Shown: piece by piece, positions 50,923 to 63,333 of the stretch
How positions within the stretch are numbered: the first letter of the stretch is position 1
Layout: every line of letters starts with the position of its first letter
Assembly (NCBI RefSeq): GCF_003751845.1
Contig: NZ_RJKQ01000008.1
Location: forward strand, 44,153 to 108,152
Length of the DNA stretch: 64,000 bases
DNA from: Enterobacter sp. BIGb0383
Lineage (GTDB): Bacteria; Pseudomonadota; Gammaproteobacteria; Enterobacterales; Enterobacteriaceae
Direction of reading: 5' to 3'
Position numbers and translations under genes: made by a program
Notes under the pieces: model-generated
What the model was told of the DNA's origin: nothing
Databases searched by the model: none
The model's input: only the letters and a program-made list of their open reading frames with translations

Positions 50923-51180
50923 ATGGGTGGTATCAGTATTTGGCAGTTATTGATTATTGCTGTGATCGTTGTGCTGCTGTTCGGAACGAAAAAGCTGAGC
51001 TCTCTGGGCTCCGATCTGGGCGCCTCCATCAAAGGCTTTAAAAAAGCGATGGGCGATGACGATAAGCAGAAGAAAGATGACGCGCCTCAGGATGCAGACT
51101 TCACGGCTAAGACGCTTGCCGACAAGCCGGATGACGTTAAAAAAGACGCCGCCAAAAGTAACGATAAAGAGCAGGTGTAA
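50923..51180 (+). CDS. tatA: Sec-independent translocase subunit TatA
   Basis: 85-residue subunit that forms the pore for folded proteins with twin-arginine signals. One N-terminal membrane helix ([17 protein letters not shown]) is followed by the hinge FGTKKL, an amphipathic helix and an acidic tail. Nearly collinear with E. coli TatA (89 aa). Followed by tatB after 3 bp. Confidence 0.98.
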   Translation: MGGISIWQLLIIAVIVVLLFGTKKLSSLGSDLGASIKGFKKAMGDDDKQKKDDAPQDADFTAKTLADKPDDVKKDAAKSNDKEQV

Positions 51181-51183
51181 TCC

Positions 51184-51693
51184 GTGTTCGATATAGGTTT
51201 TGGCGAGCTGCTGCTGGTTTTCGTTATCGGCCTCATCGTACTGGGGCCACAGCGACTGCCGGTTGCCGTAAAAACGGTCGCGGGCTGGGTTCGCGCCCTG
51301 CGCGCTCTTGCCACCACCGTACAGAATGAACTGACTCAGGAGCTGAAGCTCCAGGAGTTTCAGGACAGCCTGAAAAAGGTGGAAAAGGCGAGTATGGAGA
51401 ACCTGACGCCGGAGCTGAAAGCCTCGATGGATGAGCTGCGCGAGGCGGCGGAATCCATGAAGCGTACCTACAGCGTCAACGATCCTGAAAAGCAGAGCGA
51501 TGAAGCGCATACCATCCATAATCCGGTGGTGAAAGATTATGAAGCGCAGCACCAGGGCGTAACGCCTGCCGCTGCTGACGCTGAAGGCCAGGCCAGTGCG
51601 CCAGCTCAGGCGCCTGAGACGCCACCACCCGCACCCAAGCCTGCAGCGACCGCTGCTTCCGTGACACCTTCCTCGTCGAGTGATAAAGCGTAA
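51184..51693 (+). CDS. tatB: Sec-independent translocase subunit TatB
   Basis: 169-residue subunit that receives twin-arginine substrates with TatC. It starts at GTG, as in E. coli. N-terminal helix with the conserved Glu ([16 protein letters not shown]), then an amphipathic helix and a Pro/Ala-rich tail ([12 protein letters not shown]). tatC starts 2 bp later. Confidence 0.98.
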   Translation: MFDIGFGELLLVFVIGLIVLGPQRLPVAVKTVAGWVRALRALATTVQNELTQELKLQEFQDSLKKVEKASMENLTPELKASMDELREAAESMKRTYSVNDPEKQSDEAHTIHNPVVKDYEAQHQGVTPAAADAEGQASAPAQAPETPPPAPKPAATAASVTPSSSSDKA

Positions 51694-51695
51694 AC

Positions 51696-52466
51696 ATGGC
51701 CGTAGAAGATACTCAACCGCTGATTTCGCATCTGATCGAGCTACGCAAGCGCCTGCTGAACTGCATTATCGCAGTGATTGTGATTTTCCTGGCGCTGGCG
51801 TATTTCGCCAACGATATCTACCATCTGGTTTCTGCCCCGCTGATTAAACAGCTGCCGGCGGGTGCGACCATGATCGCGACCGATGTGGCGTCGCCGTTCT
51901 TTGCGCCGATCAAGCTGACCTTTATGGTGTCGATTATTCTGTCTGCACCGGTGATCCTCTATCAGGTCTGGGCGTTTGTTGCCCCGGCGCTGTACCGACA
52001 TGAGCGCCGTCTGGTGGTGCCGCTGCTGGTTTCCAGTTCGCTGCTGTTTTATATCGGCATGGCCTTCGCCTACTTTGTGGTCTTTCCGCTGGCCTTTGGC
52101 TTCCTGGCCAACACCGCGCCGGAAGGCGTCGTGGTCTCAACGGATATCAGCAGCTACCTGAGCTTTGTGATGGCGCTGTTCCTCGCTTTCGGGGTCTCCT
52201 TTGAAGTACCGGTGGCGATTGTGCTGCTGTGCTGGATGGGCGTGACCACGCCACAATCTCTGCGAGACAAACGCCCTTATGTGCTGGTCGGGGCTTTTGT
52301 GGTCGGCATGCTGCTGACGCCACCGGATGTCTTTTCGCAGACGCTGCTGGCGATCCCCATGTACTGCCTGTTTGAAATCGGGGTCTTCTTCTCCCGCTTC
52401 TATACCGGCAAGCGCCAGACCCGCGATGAAGACGCCGCCACCGAGGCGGAAAGCGAAAAAGAGTAA
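51696..52466 (+). CDS. tatC: Sec-independent translocase subunit TatC
   Basis: 256-residue polytopic protein with six membrane helices, the signal-peptide receptor of the Tat pathway. Conserved N-terminal [13 protein letters not shown] and the F-x-P region ([19 protein letters not shown]) are visible. Last gene of the tatABC group; tatD follows after 39 bp. Confidence 0.98.
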   Translation: MAVEDTQPLISHLIELRKRLLNCIIAVIVIFLALAYFANDIYHLVSAPLIKQLPAGATMIATDVASPFFAPIKLTFMVSIILSAPVILYQVWAFVAPALYRHERRLVVPLLVSSSLLFYIGMAFAYFVVFPLAFGFLANTAPEGVVVSTDISSYLSFVMALFLAFGVSFEVPVAIVLLCWMGVTTPQSLRDKRPYVLVGAFVVGMLLTPPDVFSQTLLAIPMYCLFEIGVFFSRFYTGKRQTRDEDAATEAESEKE

Positions 52467-52505
52467 CCAGCCGCCCGAAAGGGCGGTTGTCATATGGGAG
52501 TTCCG

Positions 52506-53285
52506 ATGTTTGATATTGGCGTTAATTTAACCAGCTCGCAGTTTGCAAAAGACAGCGATGAGGTCGTGGTAAGGGCGCGGGCTGCCGGCGTCAAAGGAAT
52601 GCTGTTAACCGGCACCAGCGCCCAGGAAAGTCTGCAGGCTCAGCGGCTGGCGCAGCGTTTTCAGTGCTGGTCAACGGCGGGTGTGCATCCTCATGACAGC
52701 AGCAGCTGGACACCCGAGGTCGCCGGAGCCATTCGCGACCTGGCGCTGATGCCGGAAGTGGTGGCTATCGGCGAATGCGGCCTCGATTTTAACCGCAACT
52801 TTTCCACGCCGGAGGAGCAGGAGCGGGCGTTTACGGCCCAGCTGGCGCTGGCGGCAGAACTGTCTCTGCCGGTCTTTTTACACTGCCGCGATGCCCACTC
52901 ACGCTTTTTGACGCTGCTCGATCCCTGGCTGGAAAAACTGCCCGGCGCGGTGCTGCACTGCTTTACCGGCACGCGTGAGGAGATGCAGGACTGTCTGGAT
53001 CGCGGACTTTATCTGGGGATCACCGGCTGGGTCTGTGATGAGCGTCGCGGGCTGGAATTGCGTGAACTGCTGCCGCTGATCCCGGCGCAGCGGCTGCTGA
53101 TTGAGACGGATGCGCCTTATCTGCTGCCTCGCGATCTGTCGCCGAAACCCGCCTCACGGCGCAACGAACCTGCGCTGCTGAAACACATTCTTGAGCGTAT
53201 CGCTGGCTGGCGCGGGGAAGAGGTTCAGTGGCTGGAAGAGGTGACGGATAACAATGTTCGTTCGCTGTTTGGCGTGCAGTTTTAG
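52506..53285 (+). CDS. tatD: 3'-5' ssDNA/RNA exonuclease TatD
   Basis: 259-residue metal-dependent TIM-barrel nuclease linked to DNA repair under oxidative stress. [23 protein letters not shown] and the Asp in ETDAPYL are the TatD metal ligands. The ATG at 52506 has GGGAG five nt upstream; an in-frame ATG at 52494 is not conserved. It is convergent with rfaH, with only 5 bp between the stops. Confidence 0.95.
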   Translation: MFDIGVNLTSSQFAKDSDEVVVRARAAGVKGMLLTGTSAQESLQAQRLAQRFQCWSTAGVHPHDSSSWTPEVAGAIRDLALMPEVVAIGECGLDFNRNFSTPEEQERAFTAQLALAAELSLPVFLHCRDAHSRFLTLLDPWLEKLPGAVLHCFTGTREEMQDCLDRGLYLGITGWVCDERRGLELRELLPLIPAQRLLIETDAPYLLPRDLSPKPASRRNEPALLKHILERIAGWRGEEVQWLEEVTDNNVRSLFGVQF

Positions 53286-53290
53286 GCGAC

Positions 53291-53788
53291 CTACCGGCCT
53301 TCCACTTTGCGGAAAGCCGTGTTTTTCACGCTCTGGGAAATTTGCTGGTTCATCATATTGAGCAGCAGCATCGAGCGCATTTCACCGTCAGGTTCGGTAA
53401 AAATGGCCTGCAGGCCTTCAAAAGCCCCTTCGGTGATCAGGACCTTGTCACCGGGATAAGGCGTCTCGGGATCGACAACCCCGTCGGGATGCTGGAGATT
53501 CAGCTGCTGGATGACCACTGAAGGTACCATCGCGGGCTGTGTCCCGAAGCGTACGAAGTGGCTGACGCCGCGGGTGGCGTTGATGGTGGTGGTGTGGATG
53601 ACCTCAGGGTCAAATTCGATAAACAGATAGTTGGGAAAGAGCGGTTCGCTGACCTGGGTTCGTTTTCCGCGCACCATTTTTTCCAGGCTTATCATTGGCG
53701 TCAGGCAATTTACCGCCTGGCGCTCAAGATGGACCTGGGCACGTTCAAGCTGGCCACGTTTGCAATACAGTAAATACCAGGCTTGCAT
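53291..53788 (-). CDS. rfaH: Transcription antitermination factor RfaH
   Basis: 165-residue NusG paralogue recruited at ops elements of LPS, capsule and F operons. The NGN domain with [14 protein letters not shown] and FPNYLFIEF is followed by the KOW domain that refolds from helix to barrel ([20 protein letters not shown]). Slightly longer than in E. coli (162 aa). Divergent from ubiD. Confidence 0.97.
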   Translation of the reverse strand: MQAWYLLYCKRGQLERAQVHLERQAVNCLTPMISLEKMVRGKRTQVSEPLFPNYLFIEFDPEVIHTTTINATRGVSHFVRFGTQPAMVPSVVIQQLNLQHPDGVVDPETPYPGDKVLITEGAFEGLQAIFTEPDGEMRSMLLLNMMNQQISQSVKNTAFRKVEGR

Positions 53789-53959
53789 AATCTCTCTTTT
53801 CCCTTATATCCGGTGCGAAGCATAACAAAAGCCTGGCGCGGGGGTGAAGTAGATTATAATCGTGCGCGCGCCACGCGGGCAGCGGAGTTCACGCTAATTT
53901 AACAAAAAGACAGCATCCCGCTGATGAACGCCGTATAATGAAGGGCTTACGAAGAGGCC

Positions 53960-55450
53960 ATGACTAACGCCATGAAATACCACGACTTACGCGACTTTCT
54001 GACGCAGCTCGAACAGCAGGGTGAACTCAAACGCATCACGCTTGAGGTTGATCCGATCCTGGAAATCACTGAAATAGCCGACCGAACCCTGCGTGCAGGC
54101 GGCCCGGCGCTGCTGTTTGAAAACCCAAAAGGCTATTCAATGCCGGTGCTGTGCAACCTGTTTGGCACGCCGAAGCGCGTGGCAATGGGGATGGGGCAGG
54201 AAGACGTTAGCGCATTGCGCGACGTGGGTAAGCTGCTGGCGTTTCTGAAAGAGCCGGAGCCGCCGAAAGGTTTTCGCGATCTCTTCGATAAGCTGCCGCA
54301 GTTTAAACAGGTGCTCAATATGCCGACCAAACGGCTGCGCGGTGCGCCCTGTCAGCAGAAGGTTCAGCAGGGTGATGAGGTCGATCTGACCCGCATTCCG
54401 ATCATGCAGTGCTGGCCGGAAGATGCCGCACCGTTGATCACCTGGGGACTGACCGTGACCCGTGGCCCGCATAAAGAGCGGCAGAACCTGGGTATTTATC
54501 GTCAGCAACTGATCGGCAAAAACAAATTAATTATGCGCTGGCTGTCGCATCGCGGCGGCGCGCTCGATTTTCAGGAGTGGTGTGCGGCGCATCCCGGTGA
54601 ACGTTTCCCGGTATCGGTCGCGCTAGGGGCCGACCCTGCCACTATCCTCGGAGCGGTAACGCCGGTTCCGGATACGCTTTCGGAGTACGCGTTTGCCGGT
54701 TTGCTGCGCGGGACGAAAACCGAGGTCGTGAAATGTCTCTCCAACGATCTTGAAGTTCCTGCAAGTGCGGAAATCGTGCTGGAAGGGTATATTGAACCGG
54801 GCGAGATGGCACCGGAAGGGCCATACGGCGACCATACCGGCTACTATAACGAAGTTGATAGCTTCCCGGTGTTTACCGTCACGCACATTACGCAGCGGGA
54901 AGATGCGATCTATCACTCGACCTATACCGGGCGTCCGCCGGATGAACCGGCGGTGCTGGGCGTGGCGCTGAATGAAGTCTTTGTGCCGATCCTGCAAAAG
55001 CAGTTCCCGGAAATCGTTGATTTCTACCTGCCGCCGGAAGGGTGTTCGTACCGCCTTGCCGTGGTGACCATGAAAAAACAGTACGCCGGGCATGCCAAGC
55101 GCGTCATGATGGGCGTCTGGTCTTTCCTGCGGCAGTTTATGTACACCAAGTTCGTTATCGTCTGTGATGATGACGTTAATGCGCGTGACTGGAACGATGT
55201 GATCTGGGCCATTACTACCCGTATGGACCCGGCGCGTGATACGGTTCTGGTGGAAAACACGCCGATAGATTATCTGGATTTTGCCTCACCGGTTTCCGGT
55301 CTGGGGTCGAAAATGGGCCTGGATGCGACCAACAAGTGGCCCGGTGAAACCCAACGTGAATGGGGACGCCCGATCAAAAAGGATCCTGACGTCGTGGCGC
55401 GTATCGACGCAATCTGGGATGAGCTGGCTATTATCACTGAGCCTAAGTAA
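53960..55450 (+). CDS. ubiD: 3-octaprenyl-4-hydroxybenzoate decarboxylase UbiD
   Basis: 496-residue prenylated-FMN decarboxylase of ubiquinone synthesis. Conserved segments [26 protein letters not shown] (as [10 protein letters not shown]) and [12 protein letters not shown] are present. Near identical to E. coli UbiD (497 aa). The start at 53960 keeps the E. coli-like N-terminus although GAGG is only 2 nt upstream; ATG at 53972 is the alternative. A TATAAT at 53934-53939 may be its -10 box. Confidence 0.97.
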   Translation: MTNAMKYHDLRDFLTQLEQQGELKRITLEVDPILEITEIADRTLRAGGPALLFENPKGYSMPVLCNLFGTPKRVAMGMGQEDVSALRDVGKLLAFLKEPEPPKGFRDLFDKLPQFKQVLNMPTKRLRGAPCQQKVQQGDEVDLTRIPIMQCWPEDAAPLITWGLTVTRGPHKERQNLGIYRQQLIGKNKLIMRWLSHRGGALDFQEWCAAHPGERFPVSVALGADPATILGAVTPVPDTLSEYAFAGLLRGTKTEVVKCLSNDLEVPASAEIVLEGYIEPGEMAPEGPYGDHTGYYNEVDSFPVFTVTHITQREDAIYHSTYTGRPPDEPAVLGVALNEVFVPILQKQFPEIVDFYLPPEGCSYRLAVVTMKKQYAGHAKRVMMGVWSFLRQFMYTKFVIVCDDDVNARDWNDVIWAITTRMDPARDTVLVENTPIDYLDFASPVSGLGSKMGLDATNKWPGETQREWGRPIKKDPDVVARIDAIWDELAIITEPK

Positions 55451-55507
55451 CGCAGCCAACGCGCCTGCAATCGATGTATGACGAGACAGACCCGACAGAG
55501 GGAGCGC

Positions 55508-56209
55508 ATGACAACCTTAAGCTGTAAAGTGACCTCGGTAGAAGCCATCACCGATACCGTGTACCGCGTCCGTTTAGTACCGGAAGCGACGTTTTCTTTC
55601 CGTGCCGGCCAGTACCTGATGGTGGTAATGGATGAGCGCGACAAACGTCCTTTTTCCCTGGCCTCTACGCCGGACGAAAAAGCGTTTATTGAATTACATA
55701 TTGGTGCGTCTGAGCTCAATCTGTATGCCATGGCGGTCATGGACCGTATTCTGAAAGAGCGTGAAATCGTCGTGGATATTCCACACGGTGATGCCTGGCT
55801 GCGAGAAGACGACTCTCGCCCTCTGGTGCTGATTGCCGGTGGGACAGGTTTCTCCTACGTGCGTTCTATTCTGCTGACCGCTCTGGCACAGAACCCGAAT
55901 CGTGAGATCGCCATTTACTGGGGTGGCCGCGAAGAGAAACATCTGTACGATTTGTCGGAGCTGGAAGCGCTGAGCGTGGATCACCCGAATCTGCGGGTGG
56001 AGCCGGTTGTCGAGCAGCCGGAAGAGGGCTGGCGTGGTCGTTCGGGGACGGTGTTAACCGCCGTGCTGCAGGATTACGGCACCCTGGCGGAGCACGATAT
56101 CTACATCGCTGGCCGTTTTGAAATGGCGAAAATTGCCCGCGATCTGTTCTGCAATGAGCGTCAGGCTCGTGAAGACCGCCTGTTCGGGGATGCGTTTGCC
56201 TTTATCTAA
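55508..56209 (+). CDS. fre: NAD(P)H-flavin reductase
   Basis: 233-residue flavin reductase that supplies reduced flavins (for ribonucleotide reductase activation, iron reduction). Flavin contact motif KRPFSLAS and NAD(P) motif GGTGFSYV are visible; the ferredoxin-reductase fold covers the whole length. The ATG at 55508 gives the E. coli N-terminus [10 protein letters not shown]; a longer opening from 55478 is unconserved. Confidence 0.97.
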   Translation: MTTLSCKVTSVEAITDTVYRVRLVPEATFSFRAGQYLMVVMDERDKRPFSLASTPDEKAFIELHIGASELNLYAMAVMDRILKEREIVVDIPHGDAWLREDDSRPLVLIAGGTGFSYVRSILLTALAQNPNREIAIYWGGREEKHLYDLSELEALSVDHPNLRVEPVVEQPEEGWRGRSGTVLTAVLQDYGTLAEHDIYIAGRFEMAKIARDLFCNERQAREDRLFGDAFAFI

Positions 56210-56210
56210 A

Positions 56211-56236
56211 CAAAAAACCCGCCCCTGACAGGCGGG
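56211..56236 (-). terminator. Terminator downstream of fadA
   Basis: CCCGCC (56218-56223) and GGCGGG (56231-56236) form a stem whose T-run (TTTTTTG on the minus strand) suits transcripts coming from fadBA. On the plus strand it may also stop fre transcripts, but the run there is A. Confidence 0.75.
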
Positions 56237-56262
56237 AAAAACGGCAACTAAATTCTCTCTTC

Positions 56263-56312
56263 GCCATTGTCGCCATAACTGCGTTGGCTGCGCTCGCTAT
56301 GGCAGCAATGGC
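56263..56312. repeat. Interrupted inverted repeat between fre and fadA
   Basis: GCCATTG-TC-GCCATA (56263-56277) matches the complement of TATGGC-AG-CAATGGC (56298-56312) except at the two central bases. The 20-nt loop contains TGCGTTGGCTGCGCTC (56280-56295), shared at 15 of 16 bases with the metE leader element (31351-31366). Confidence 0.6.
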
Positions 56313-56329
56313 TTTGAGGAATACTCCTC

Positions 56330-57502
<1,173 letters not shown>

Positions 57503-59692
57503 TTAAGCCGTTTTCAGTCCGCCCACCGGGCGGGCAGGGGCAACCGGGGGATAGTAGGGTTCGTTGTGGCGCGCTTTCTCGCTCAGGCCGTTCGGGACCT
57601 CGTACAGCGGGCCCAGATGCTGGTACTGCTGCGCCATATCGAGATATCTGGCGCTGCCGAGCGTATCCAGCCAGCGGAAAGCCCCGCCGTGGAACGGTGG
57701 GAAACCGAGCCCGTAGACCAGCGCCATATCCGCTTCCGCCGGACTGGCGATAATGCCCTCTTCCAGACAGCGCACCACTTCGTTGACCATCGGGATCATC
57801 ATGCGGGCGATAATCTCGTCGTCTGAGAAGTCGCGATGAGGCTGGCAGACGCTGCCCAGCAGACTCTCCACGGCATTATCTTCTTCTTTCTTCGGCTTGC
57901 CTTTACTGTCTTCTTTATAGCGCCAGAACCCGAGGCCGTTTTTCTGCCCAAAGCGCCCGGCTTCAAACAGGGCGTCGATGGCATCGCGGTAATCTTTCTG
58001 CATTCGCTGCGGGAAACCTGCTGCCATGACGGCCTGGGCATGGTGAGCGGTGTCGATACCGACCACGTCCAGCAGATAAGCCGGGCCCATCGGCCAGCCG
58101 AACTGTTTTTCCATCACTTTGTCGACCTTGCGGAAATCTGCACCGTCGCGCAGGAGTTGGCTAAATCCGGCAAAGTAAGGGAACAGCACGCGGTTAACGA
58201 AGAAGCCAGGACAGTCGTTGACCACAATAGGCGTTTTGCCCATCTTACTGGCCCAGGCCACCACTTTGGCGATGGTCTCATCCGAGGTTTTTTCACCACG
58301 GATCACTTCGACCAGCGGCATACGGTGGACTGGGTTAAAGAAGTGCATCCCGCAGAAGTTTTCCGGTCGCTTGAGGACGCTGGCCAGTTCGCTAATCGGG
58401 ATCGTTGAGGTATTGGAGGCCAGCACGGTATCCGAACGGACCTTATCTTCCGTTTCCGCCAGCACCGCTTTCTTGACCTTTGGATTTTCGACGACGGCTT
58501 CGACCACCACATCGGCGCGATCGAATCCGCTGTATTCCAGCACGGGCTGGATTGTTGAAATCACACTCGCCAGCTTCAGCCCGTTGATTTTCCCGCGCTC
58601 CAGCTGCTTGTTCAGCAGCTTGCCGGCTTCGTTCATCCCCAGCGTCAGGGATTTCTCATTAATATCCTTCATGATCACCGGCACGCCTTTCCAGGCGGAC
58701 TGGTACGCAATACCGCCGCCCATAATGCCTGCGCCAAGCACGGCAGCCTGTTCAGGCGTCTCGACGTTTTTGGTGAGCTGCTTCGCCTGGCCTTTGACGT
58801 ATTGGTCGTTTAAGAAGATGCCGACCAGCGCCCTGGCTTCCTTACTGTGAGCCAGCGGGACGAAGCTTTGATTTTCAAGGGCAAGCGCTTCGTCGCGGCC
58901 AAGACGAGCGGCGGCTTCAATGGTTTTTACCGCCGTGAGCGGCGCCGGATAATGCTTACCGGCGGTCTGCATCACCATACCTTTGGCGATGGTGAAGCTC
59001 ATGGTGGCTTCTATTTTGCTTAAGCGAAGCGGCTCCAGCTTCGGCTGCCGTTTGGCTTTCCAGTCCAGATCGCCGCTGATGGCCTGACGCAGAACCGCCA
59101 CCGCGCCTTCGCGCAGTTTCTCGGGGCTGACAATGCCATCGACGAGGCCGATTTTGAGCGCCTGCTGTGCATCGACATCTTTACCGGCGGCAATGATCTC
59201 CAGCGCGCTGTCGGCACCCAGCAGACGCGGTAACCGCACCGAGCCGCCGAAGCCCGGCATAATGCCCAGTTTGGTTTCCGGCAGGCCGATGCGCAGGTCC
59301 GGCGTCGCCAGACGATAGTCGGTTGCCAGGACGCATTCGCAGCCGCCGCCCAGCGCGTAGCCGTTGACGGCAGAAATCGTCGGGACGGGCAGATCTTCCA
59401 GACGGTTAAAGACGCCGTTGGCAAAATGCAGCCACTGGCTCAGCTGTTCAGCCGGAACCTGAAAGAGTGAAAGGAATTCGGTGATATCGGCACCGACAAT
59501 AAAGGCTGCTTTTTCTGAACGCAGCAGCAGCCCTTTTAAATCCGCCTGTTTTTCCAGAACCTCCAGCGCGTGGCCGAGGCTGTCCACCGTCGCGGTGTCG
59601 AGCTTATTGACCGAACCTGGGGCATCGAACACCAGTTCGGCGATGCCATCTTCCAGCCAGTCGAGGTACAGGGTGTCGCCTTTATAGAGCAT
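57503..59692 (-). CDS. fadB: Fatty-acid oxidation complex alpha subunit FadB
   Basis: 729-residue multifunctional enzyme: N-terminal enoyl-CoA hydratase/isomerase ([11 protein letters not shown], oxyanion region [12 protein letters not shown]) and C-terminal 3-hydroxyacyl-CoA dehydrogenase with the NAD motif GAGIMGGG. The ATG at 59692 gives the E. coli start [10 protein letters not shown]; the frame stays open further upstream through the FadR operator, which is not coding. Repressed by FadR when long-chain acyl-CoA is absent. Confidence 0.98.
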   Translation of the reverse strand: MLYKGDTLYLDWLEDGIAELVFDAPGSVNKLDTATVDSLGHALEVLEKQADLKGLLLRSEKAAFIVGADITEFLSLFQVPAEQLSQWLHFANGVFNRLEDLPVPTISAVNGYALGGGCECVLATDYRLATPDLRIGLPETKLGIMPGFGGSVRLPRLLGADSALEIIAAGKDVDAQQALKIGLVDGIVSPEKLREGAVAVLRQAISGDLDWKAKRQPKLEPLRLSKIEATMSFTIAKGMVMQTAGKHYPAPLTAVKTIEAAARLGRDEALALENQSFVPLAHSKEARALVGIFLNDQYVKGQAKQLTKNVETPEQAAVLGAGIMGGGIAYQSAWKGVPVIMKDINEKSLTLGMNEAGKLLNKQLERGKINGLKLASVISTIQPVLEYSGFDRADVVVEAVVENPKVKKAVLAETEDKVRSDTVLASNTSTIPISELASVLKRPENFCGMHFFNPVHRMPLVEVIRGEKTSDETIAKVVAWASKMGKTPIVVNDCPGFFVNRVLFPYFAGFSQLLRDGADFRKVDKVMEKQFGWPMGPAYLLDVVGIDTAHHAQAVMAAGFPQRMQKDYRDAIDALFEAGRFGQKNGLGFWRYKEDSKGKPKKEEDNAVESLLGSVCQPHRDFSDDEIIARMMIPMVNEVVRCLEEGIIASPAEADMALVYGLGFPPFHGGAFRWLDTLGSARYLDMAQQYQHLGPLYEVPNGLSEKARHNEPYYPPVAPARPVGGLKTA

Positions 59693-59718
59693 GTCAGTCT
59701 CCTGAATCCAGCAAGGTG

Positions 59719-59735
59719 ATCTGGTCGTACCAGAT
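59719..59735. promoter_or_regulatory. FadR operator of fadBA
   Basis: ATCTGGTCGTACCAGAT, a near-perfect palindrome almost identical to the E. coli fadB FadR site, 27 bp before the fadB start and in the divergent fadB-pepQ region. Confidence 0.9.
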
Positions 59736-59882
59736 GAGCGGATTGTGGATTTTATGTTAATAAAATGCAAATTTCCGTTTAAGAAAATGCAAGGCCGATC
59801 ACGCAAAGCGGAAATCACGCACCCACAGGCAGGTATGCTAAGATGCCCGATATTCGAGTGACGTAAACAGAAGGGTGAAACA

Positions 59883-61214
59883 ATGGAATCACTGGCTGGA
59901 CTCTATAAAAATCATATTGTTACATTGCAAGAGCGTGCGCGTGACGTACTGGCGCGTCATAAGCTGGATGCGCTACTTATTCACTCTGGTGAACTGTTTA
60001 ACGTCTTCCTTGATGACCATGCCTATCCCTTTAAGGTCAACCCGCAGTTTAAAGCCTGGGTGCCGGTGACTCAGGTCCCGAACTGCTGGCTGCTGGTCGA
60101 CGGCGTTAACAAGCCGAAGCTGTGGTTTTATCTGCCGGTCGATTACTGGCATAACGTGGAGCCGCTGCCGGAATCCTTCTGGACCGATGAGATAGAGGTT
60201 ATCGCCCTGCCGAAAGCCGACGGCATTGGCAGCCTGCTTCCTGCCGCACGCGACAATATCGCCTATATCGGACCGGTGCCTGAACGTGCGCTGGGTCTGG
60301 GGATCGCCGCGAGTAACATCAACCCAAAAGGGCCAATTGATTATCTGCACTACTACCGCGCCTATAAAACGGATTACGAGCTGGCGTGTATGCGTGAAGC
60401 GCAGAAAACCGCGGTTATCGGCCACCGTGCCGCTCATGAAGCCTTCCTTTCAGGTATGAGCGAGTTCGATATCAACCTCGCTTACCTCACCGCCACCGGT
60501 CATCGCGACACGGATGTGCCTTACGGGAACATTGTGGCGCTGAACGAACATGCGTCCGTGCTGCACTACACGAAGCTGGATCAGCGTGCGCCTTCTGAAA
60601 TCCGCAGTTTCCTGCTGGATGCCGGCGCGGAATACAACGGCTATGCCGCCGATCTCACCCGTACCTGGGCTGCCAGCGGCGACAGTGACTATGCTGCGCT
60701 GATCAAAGACGTAAATGAGGAGCAGCTGGCGCTGATCGCGACGATGAAAGCGGGCATCAACTACGTCGAGTACCATATCCAATTCCATCAGCGCATTGCC
60801 AAACTGCTGCGCCGCCATCAGATCGTCACCGATATGAGTGAAGAGGCGATGGTCGAGCAGGATCTTACCGGTCCCTTTATGCCGCACGGTATCGGCCACC
60901 CTCTGGGCCTGCAGGTTCACGATGTCGCTGGTTTCATGCAGGACGATACCGGCACTCACCTGGCGGCCCCGTCGAAGTATCCGTACCTGCGCTGCACCCG
61001 CGTGGTTCAGCCGCGGATGGTGCTGACGATTGAGCCGGGCATCTACTTTATTGAATCCCTGCTGGCGCCGTGGCGCGACGGGGCGTTCAGTAAGCACTTT
61101 AACTGGCAGAAAATTGAGGCGCTGAAGCCGTTTGGCGGCATCCGTATCGAAGATAACGTGGTGATCCACGAGAACAGCGTGGAAAATATGACGCGTGACC
61201 TGAAGCTGGCGTAA
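59883..61214 (+). CDS. pepQ: Xaa-Pro dipeptidase PepQ
   Basis: 443-residue prolidase of the pita-bread fold. Metal ligands are visible: two Asp in [14 protein letters not shown], His in HGIGHPLGL, Glu in TIEPGIYF and Glu in IRIEDNVVI. Same length as in E. coli. Its stop overlaps the yigZ start (TAATG), as in E. coli. Confidence 0.97.
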   Translation: MESLAGLYKNHIVTLQERARDVLARHKLDALLIHSGELFNVFLDDHAYPFKVNPQFKAWVPVTQVPNCWLLVDGVNKPKLWFYLPVDYWHNVEPLPESFWTDEIEVIALPKADGIGSLLPAARDNIAYIGPVPERALGLGIAASNINPKGPIDYLHYYRAYKTDYELACMREAQKTAVIGHRAAHEAFLSGMSEFDINLAYLTATGHRDTDVPYGNIVALNEHASVLHYTKLDQRAPSEIRSFLLDAGAEYNGYAADLTRTWAASGDSDYAALIKDVNEEQLALIATMKAGINYVEYHIQFHQRIAKLLRRHQIVTDMSEEAMVEQDLTGPFMPHGIGHPLGLQVHDVAGFMQDDTGTHLAAPSKYPYLRCTRVVQPRMVLTIEPGIYFIESLLAPWRDGAFSKHFNWQKIEALKPFGGIRIEDNVVIHENSVENMTRDLKLA

Positions 61215-61828
61215 TGGAGAGCTGGCTGGTCCCGGCTGAACCGGTAACCTTTGTTGAAGAGATAAAGAAGAGCCGGTTTATCACGCTGCTGGCGCATACG
61301 GACGGCGTGGAGGCGGCGAAAGCCTTTGTTGAGTCGGTCAGGGCGGCGCATCCCGATGCCCGTCACCATTGCGTGGCCTGGGTAGCCGGGCCGCCCAATG
61401 ACTCTCAGCAGCTGGGCTTTTCAGACGACGGTGAACCGGCAGGGACCGCAGGCAAACCGATGCTGGCCCAGCTTATGGGCTGCGGCGTCGGTGAGATCAC
61501 CGCCGTGGTGGTCCGCTACTATGGCGGTATTCTGCTGGGTACCGGCGGGCTGGTGAAGGCCTATGGCGGTGGCGTATCGCAGGCGCTGAATCTGCTGATA
61601 ACGACCCGCAAAACGCCGTTAACCGAATATACTTTGCAGTGCGAGTATGGGCAGCTGGCCGGTATCGACACGCTGCTTGGGCAATTTGCCGGGCAGATTG
61701 TCTCCAGCGATTACCAGGCCTCTGTCCGTCTGCGCGTGGCGCTTCCTCAATCTGAACTGACGGCCTTTTCGAAAAAACTGGCCGATTTTAGCCGCGGCGC
61801 GTTGCAATTGCTGCCGATTGAAGAATAA
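61214..61828 (+). CDS. yigZ: YigZ, IMPACT/UPF0029 family protein
   Basis: 204-residue two-domain cytoplasmic protein. The N-terminal IMPACT domain has HHCVAWV, FSDDGEPAGTAGKPML and VRYYGGILLGTGGLVKAYGG; a ferredoxin-like C-terminal domain follows. Function in bacteria is not firmly known; translation-related roles are proposed. Coupled to pepQ by a one-base overlap. Confidence 0.93.
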   Translation: MESWLVPAEPVTFVEEIKKSRFITLLAHTDGVEAAKAFVESVRAAHPDARHHCVAWVAGPPNDSQQLGFSDDGEPAGTAGKPMLAQLMGCGVGEITAVVVRYYGGILLGTGGLVKAYGGGVSQALNLLITTRKTPLTEYTLQCEYGQLAGIDTLLGQFAGQIVSSDYQASVRLRVALPQSELTAFSKKLADFSRGALQLLPIEE

Positions 61829-61869
61829 TCCCCGGTTTACTTTTTTGGCTATTTAAGGAAGCGGCAGAA

Positions 61870-63321
61870 ATGCATTTTCGCGCCATAACCCGAATCGTTG
61901 GACTGCTGGTCATTCTGTTCTCCGGGACCATGATTCTTCCCGGGCTGGTAGCCCTGATTTACCGTGATGGTGCCGGACGGGCATTTACCCAGACCTTTTT
62001 TGCTGCGCTGGTGATTGGCTCTCTTTTGTGGTGGCCGAATCGCCGTGAAAAAGGCGAGCTGAAATCCCGCGAAGGCTTCCTGATCGTCGTTCTGTTCTGG
62101 ACCGTACTGGGCAGCGTCGGTGCGCTGCCCTTTATCTTCGCTGAAAGTCCTAACCTGACGGTAACCGATGCGTTCTTTGAATCCTTTTCGGGTTTAACGA
62201 CCACCGGGGCGACCACTCTGGTTGGACTGGACTCGCTTCCGCACGCCATCCTTTTCTACCGTCAAATGCTGCAGTGGTTTGGCGGGATGGGGATCATCGT
62301 ACTGGCGGTGGCGATTCTGCCTATTCTGGGCGTCGGGGGGATGCAGCTCTATCGTGCGGAAATGCCCGGCCCGCTAAAAGACAACAAAATGCGCCCGCGT
62401 ATTGCGGAAACGGCCAAGACCCTGTGGCTTATCTACGTCTTGCTGACCGTGGCCTGCGCGCTGGCGCTGTGGTTTGCGGGAATGCCTGCGTTTGATGCCA
62501 TTGGGCACAGCTTCTCGACGATTGCGATCGGGGGGTTCTCAACGCATGACGCCAGCGTGGGGTATTTTGCCAGTCCGACGATTAACACTATTATTGCTAT
62601 CTTCCTGCTGATCTCCGGCTGTAACTATGGCCTGCATTTTTCGCTGCTTAGCGGCCGCAGCCTGAAGGTCTATTCCCGCGATCCGGAATTTCGCATGTTT
62701 ATCGGCGTGCAGTTGACGCTGGTCTTCATCTGCACGCTGGTACTGTGGTTCCATGATACCTATGACTCGGCAATGACGACGCTGAATCAGGCCTTCTTCC
62801 AGGTGGTGTCGATGGCGACCACCGCCGGCTTTACGACAGACAGCATCGCCCGCTGGCCATTGTTCCTGCCGGTCCTGTTGCTGTGCTCTGCGTTTATTGG
62901 CGGCTGCGCCGGTTCGACGGGCGGTGGCCTGAAGGTCATTCGTATCCTTCTTCTCTTTAAGCAGGGCAACCGCGAACTGAAACGTCTGGTACATCCCAAT
63001 GCGGTCTACAGTATTAAGCTTGGTAGTCGTGCGCTGCCGGAGCGTATTCTGGAAGCGGTATGGGGATTCTTCTCCGCTTACGCGCTGGTCTTTATTGTCA
63101 GCATGCTGGCGATCATCGCCACCGGCGTAGATGACTTCTCGGCCTTTGCCTCCGTCGCGGCGACCCTGAACAACCTGGGTCCCGGACTGGGCGTCGTGGC
63201 GGATAACTTTGCCAGTATGAATCCGGTCGCGAAGTGGATCCTGATTGTGAATATGCTGTTCGGCCGCCTGGAAGTGTTCACGCTACTGGTGCTGTTCACT
63301 CCCACGTTCTGGCGCGACTAA
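61870..63321 (+). CDS. trkH: Trk potassium uptake protein TrkH
   Basis: 483-residue K+ channel subunit that works with the cytoplasmic TrkA ring. Four membrane-pore-membrane repeats each have a filter glycine segment: LTTTGATT, IAIGGFST, TTAGFTTD and NNLGPGLG. Identical in length to E. coli TrkH. hemG follows after 12 bp. Confidence 0.97.
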   Translation: MHFRAITRIVGLLVILFSGTMILPGLVALIYRDGAGRAFTQTFFAALVIGSLLWWPNRREKGELKSREGFLIVVLFWTVLGSVGALPFIFAESPNLTVTDAFFESFSGLTTTGATTLVGLDSLPHAILFYRQMLQWFGGMGIIVLAVAILPILGVGGMQLYRAEMPGPLKDNKMRPRIAETAKTLWLIYVLLTVACALALWFAGMPAFDAIGHSFSTIAIGGFSTHDASVGYFASPTINTIIAIFLLISGCNYGLHFSLLSGRSLKVYSRDPEFRMFIGVQLTLVFICTLVLWFHDTYDSAMTTLNQAFFQVVSMATTAGFTTDSIARWPLFLPVLLLCSAFIGGCAGSTGGGLKVIRILLLFKQGNRELKRLVHPNAVYSIKLGSRALPERILEAVWGFFSAYALVFIVSMLAIIATGVDDFSAFASVAATLNNLGPGLGVVADNFASMNPVAKWILIVNMLFGRLEVFTLLVLFTPTFWRD

Positions 63322-63333
63322 CAGGAGCGCACT

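Noticed and set aside
59693..59818. Longer fadB frame starting upstream of 59692
   Set aside because: It would translate the FadR operator and promoter; the conserved start is [10 protein letters not shown].
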